Source of the DNA: Desulfobacteraceae bacterium
Lineage (GTDB): Bacteria > Desulfobacterota > DSM-4660 > Desulfatiglandales > JALVMZ01
Assembly (NCBI GenBank): GCA_027032655.1
Contig: JALVMZ010000181.1
Location: 1 to 5,744 of the forward strand
Length of the DNA: 5,744 nucleotides
Direction of reading: 5' to 3'
Below, piece by piece: positions 5,484 through 5,744 of the stretch (the first letter of the stretch is position 1; every line of letters starts with the position of its first letter). The notes under the pieces are model-generated. The model saw only the letters and a program-made list of their open reading frames with translations, made no database searches and was not told where the DNA came from. Position numbers and translations under genes: made by a program.

Positions 5484-5744
5484 ATGAGGTATTATGAGAC
5501 ATTGTATGCAATAAGACCGGATCTTGAAGAGGAAGAATACCGGGTAGTGGTTGAGAAATTCACCGGCATTATTGAGAAAAACAGGGGGGTCATAATAAAG
5601 CTGGATGAATGGGGAAAGAAGAAATTTGCATATCTGGTAAAAAAGTTTGATCATGGATTTTATGTGCTTATGAATTATTGCGGTTCCGGTGAGCTTCCTC
5701 ATTTATTGGAAAGAGACCTGAGACTTGACGAAAGGGTATTAAAG
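5484..5744 (+). CDS. rpsF: 30S ribosomal protein S6 (partial, 3' end outside window)
   Basis: S6 is a small-subunit ribosomal protein that binds the central domain of 16S rRNA together with S18. The 87 codons present read MRYYETLYAIRPDLEEEEY at the start. They continue with the KNRGVI turn, then DEWGKKKFAYLVKKFDHGFYVLMNY and the ERDLRLDERVLK stretch, all characteristic of the S6 ferredoxin-like fold. The reading frame runs open off the window end; the missing part would be the variable C-terminal tail. The start is fixed by the AAGGAG site ten bases upstream and by the conserved MRxYET beginning. In most bacteria rpsF is followed by rpsR and rplI, sometimes with ssb; these would lie beyond the window. 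The upstream leader may fold over the ribosome site, so autogenous control is possible but not shown. Confidence 0.96.
   Translation, partial: MRYYETLYAIRPDLEEEEYRVVVEKFTGIIEKNRGVIIKLDEWGKKKFAYLVKKFDHGFYVLMNYCGSGELPHLLERDLRLDERVLK

Noticed and set aside
5400..5702. 100-codon minus-strand ORF opposite rpsF
   Set aside because: It is antisense to a clear S6 gene and its leader; its sequence has no recognisable domain.

Overview
The window is an ordinary bacterial chromosomal segment with five protein-coding genes. In order they are clpB (disaggregase), a small HU/IHF-type DNA-binding protein gene (minus strand), an RNase Z-like metallo-beta-lactamase-fold hydrolase gene (plus), an inositol-monophosphatase-family gene (minus) and the 5' part of rpsF (ribosomal protein S6, cut by the window end). 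Base composition is moderate and slightly AT-rich, intergenic DNA is AT-rich, and starts are ATG. The bacterial-type ribosome binding sites, the ClpB and S6 proteins, and the HU-like protein with an extended N-terminus suggest a Gram-negative anaerobe, perhaps a Desulfobacterota (deltaproteobacterial) lineage. That lineage is an inference from overall feel, not from a marker comparison.

Positions 1-479 hold no convincing gene. They contain two structured, GC-richer blocks (46-102 and 134-270) in AT-rich surroundings. The second is a nested inverted repeat of 137 bp: a 17-bp outer arm pair, a 13-bp inner arm pair, and a trailing T-run. It looks like a miniature mobile or intergenic repeat, or a structured RNA/terminator. 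After an AT-rich stretch with a likely housekeeping promoter and a good Shine-Dalgarno, clpB (480-3053) is full length and intact.

clpB converges with the HU/IHF gene (3073-3420, minus) with 19 bp between stop codons. A 129-bp AT-rich divergent spacer then leads to the RNase Z-like gene (3550-4560). Its 3' end overlaps the 3' end of the convergent IMPase gene (4544-5323, minus) by 17 bp. A second divergent spacer (5324-5483) carries what may be back-to-back promoters sharing one -35 core, and then a leader able to fold over the rpsF ribosome binding site.

The genes do not form one pathway. They cover protein quality control (ClpB), nucleoid structure (HU-like), probable tRNA 3'-end processing or another phosphodiesterase activity (RNase Z-like), inositol-phosphate or related sugar-phosphate hydrolysis (IMPase/SuhB-like) and translation (S6). 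Strand alternates with almost every gene, so each is probably its own transcription unit, except that rpsF would normally continue into rpsR/rplI beyond the window. I found no sign of a new multi-gene system. The most unusual items are the nested repeat upstream of clpB, the N-terminally extended HU protein, the RNase Z variant with a non-canonical N-terminus, and the possible rpsF leader control.
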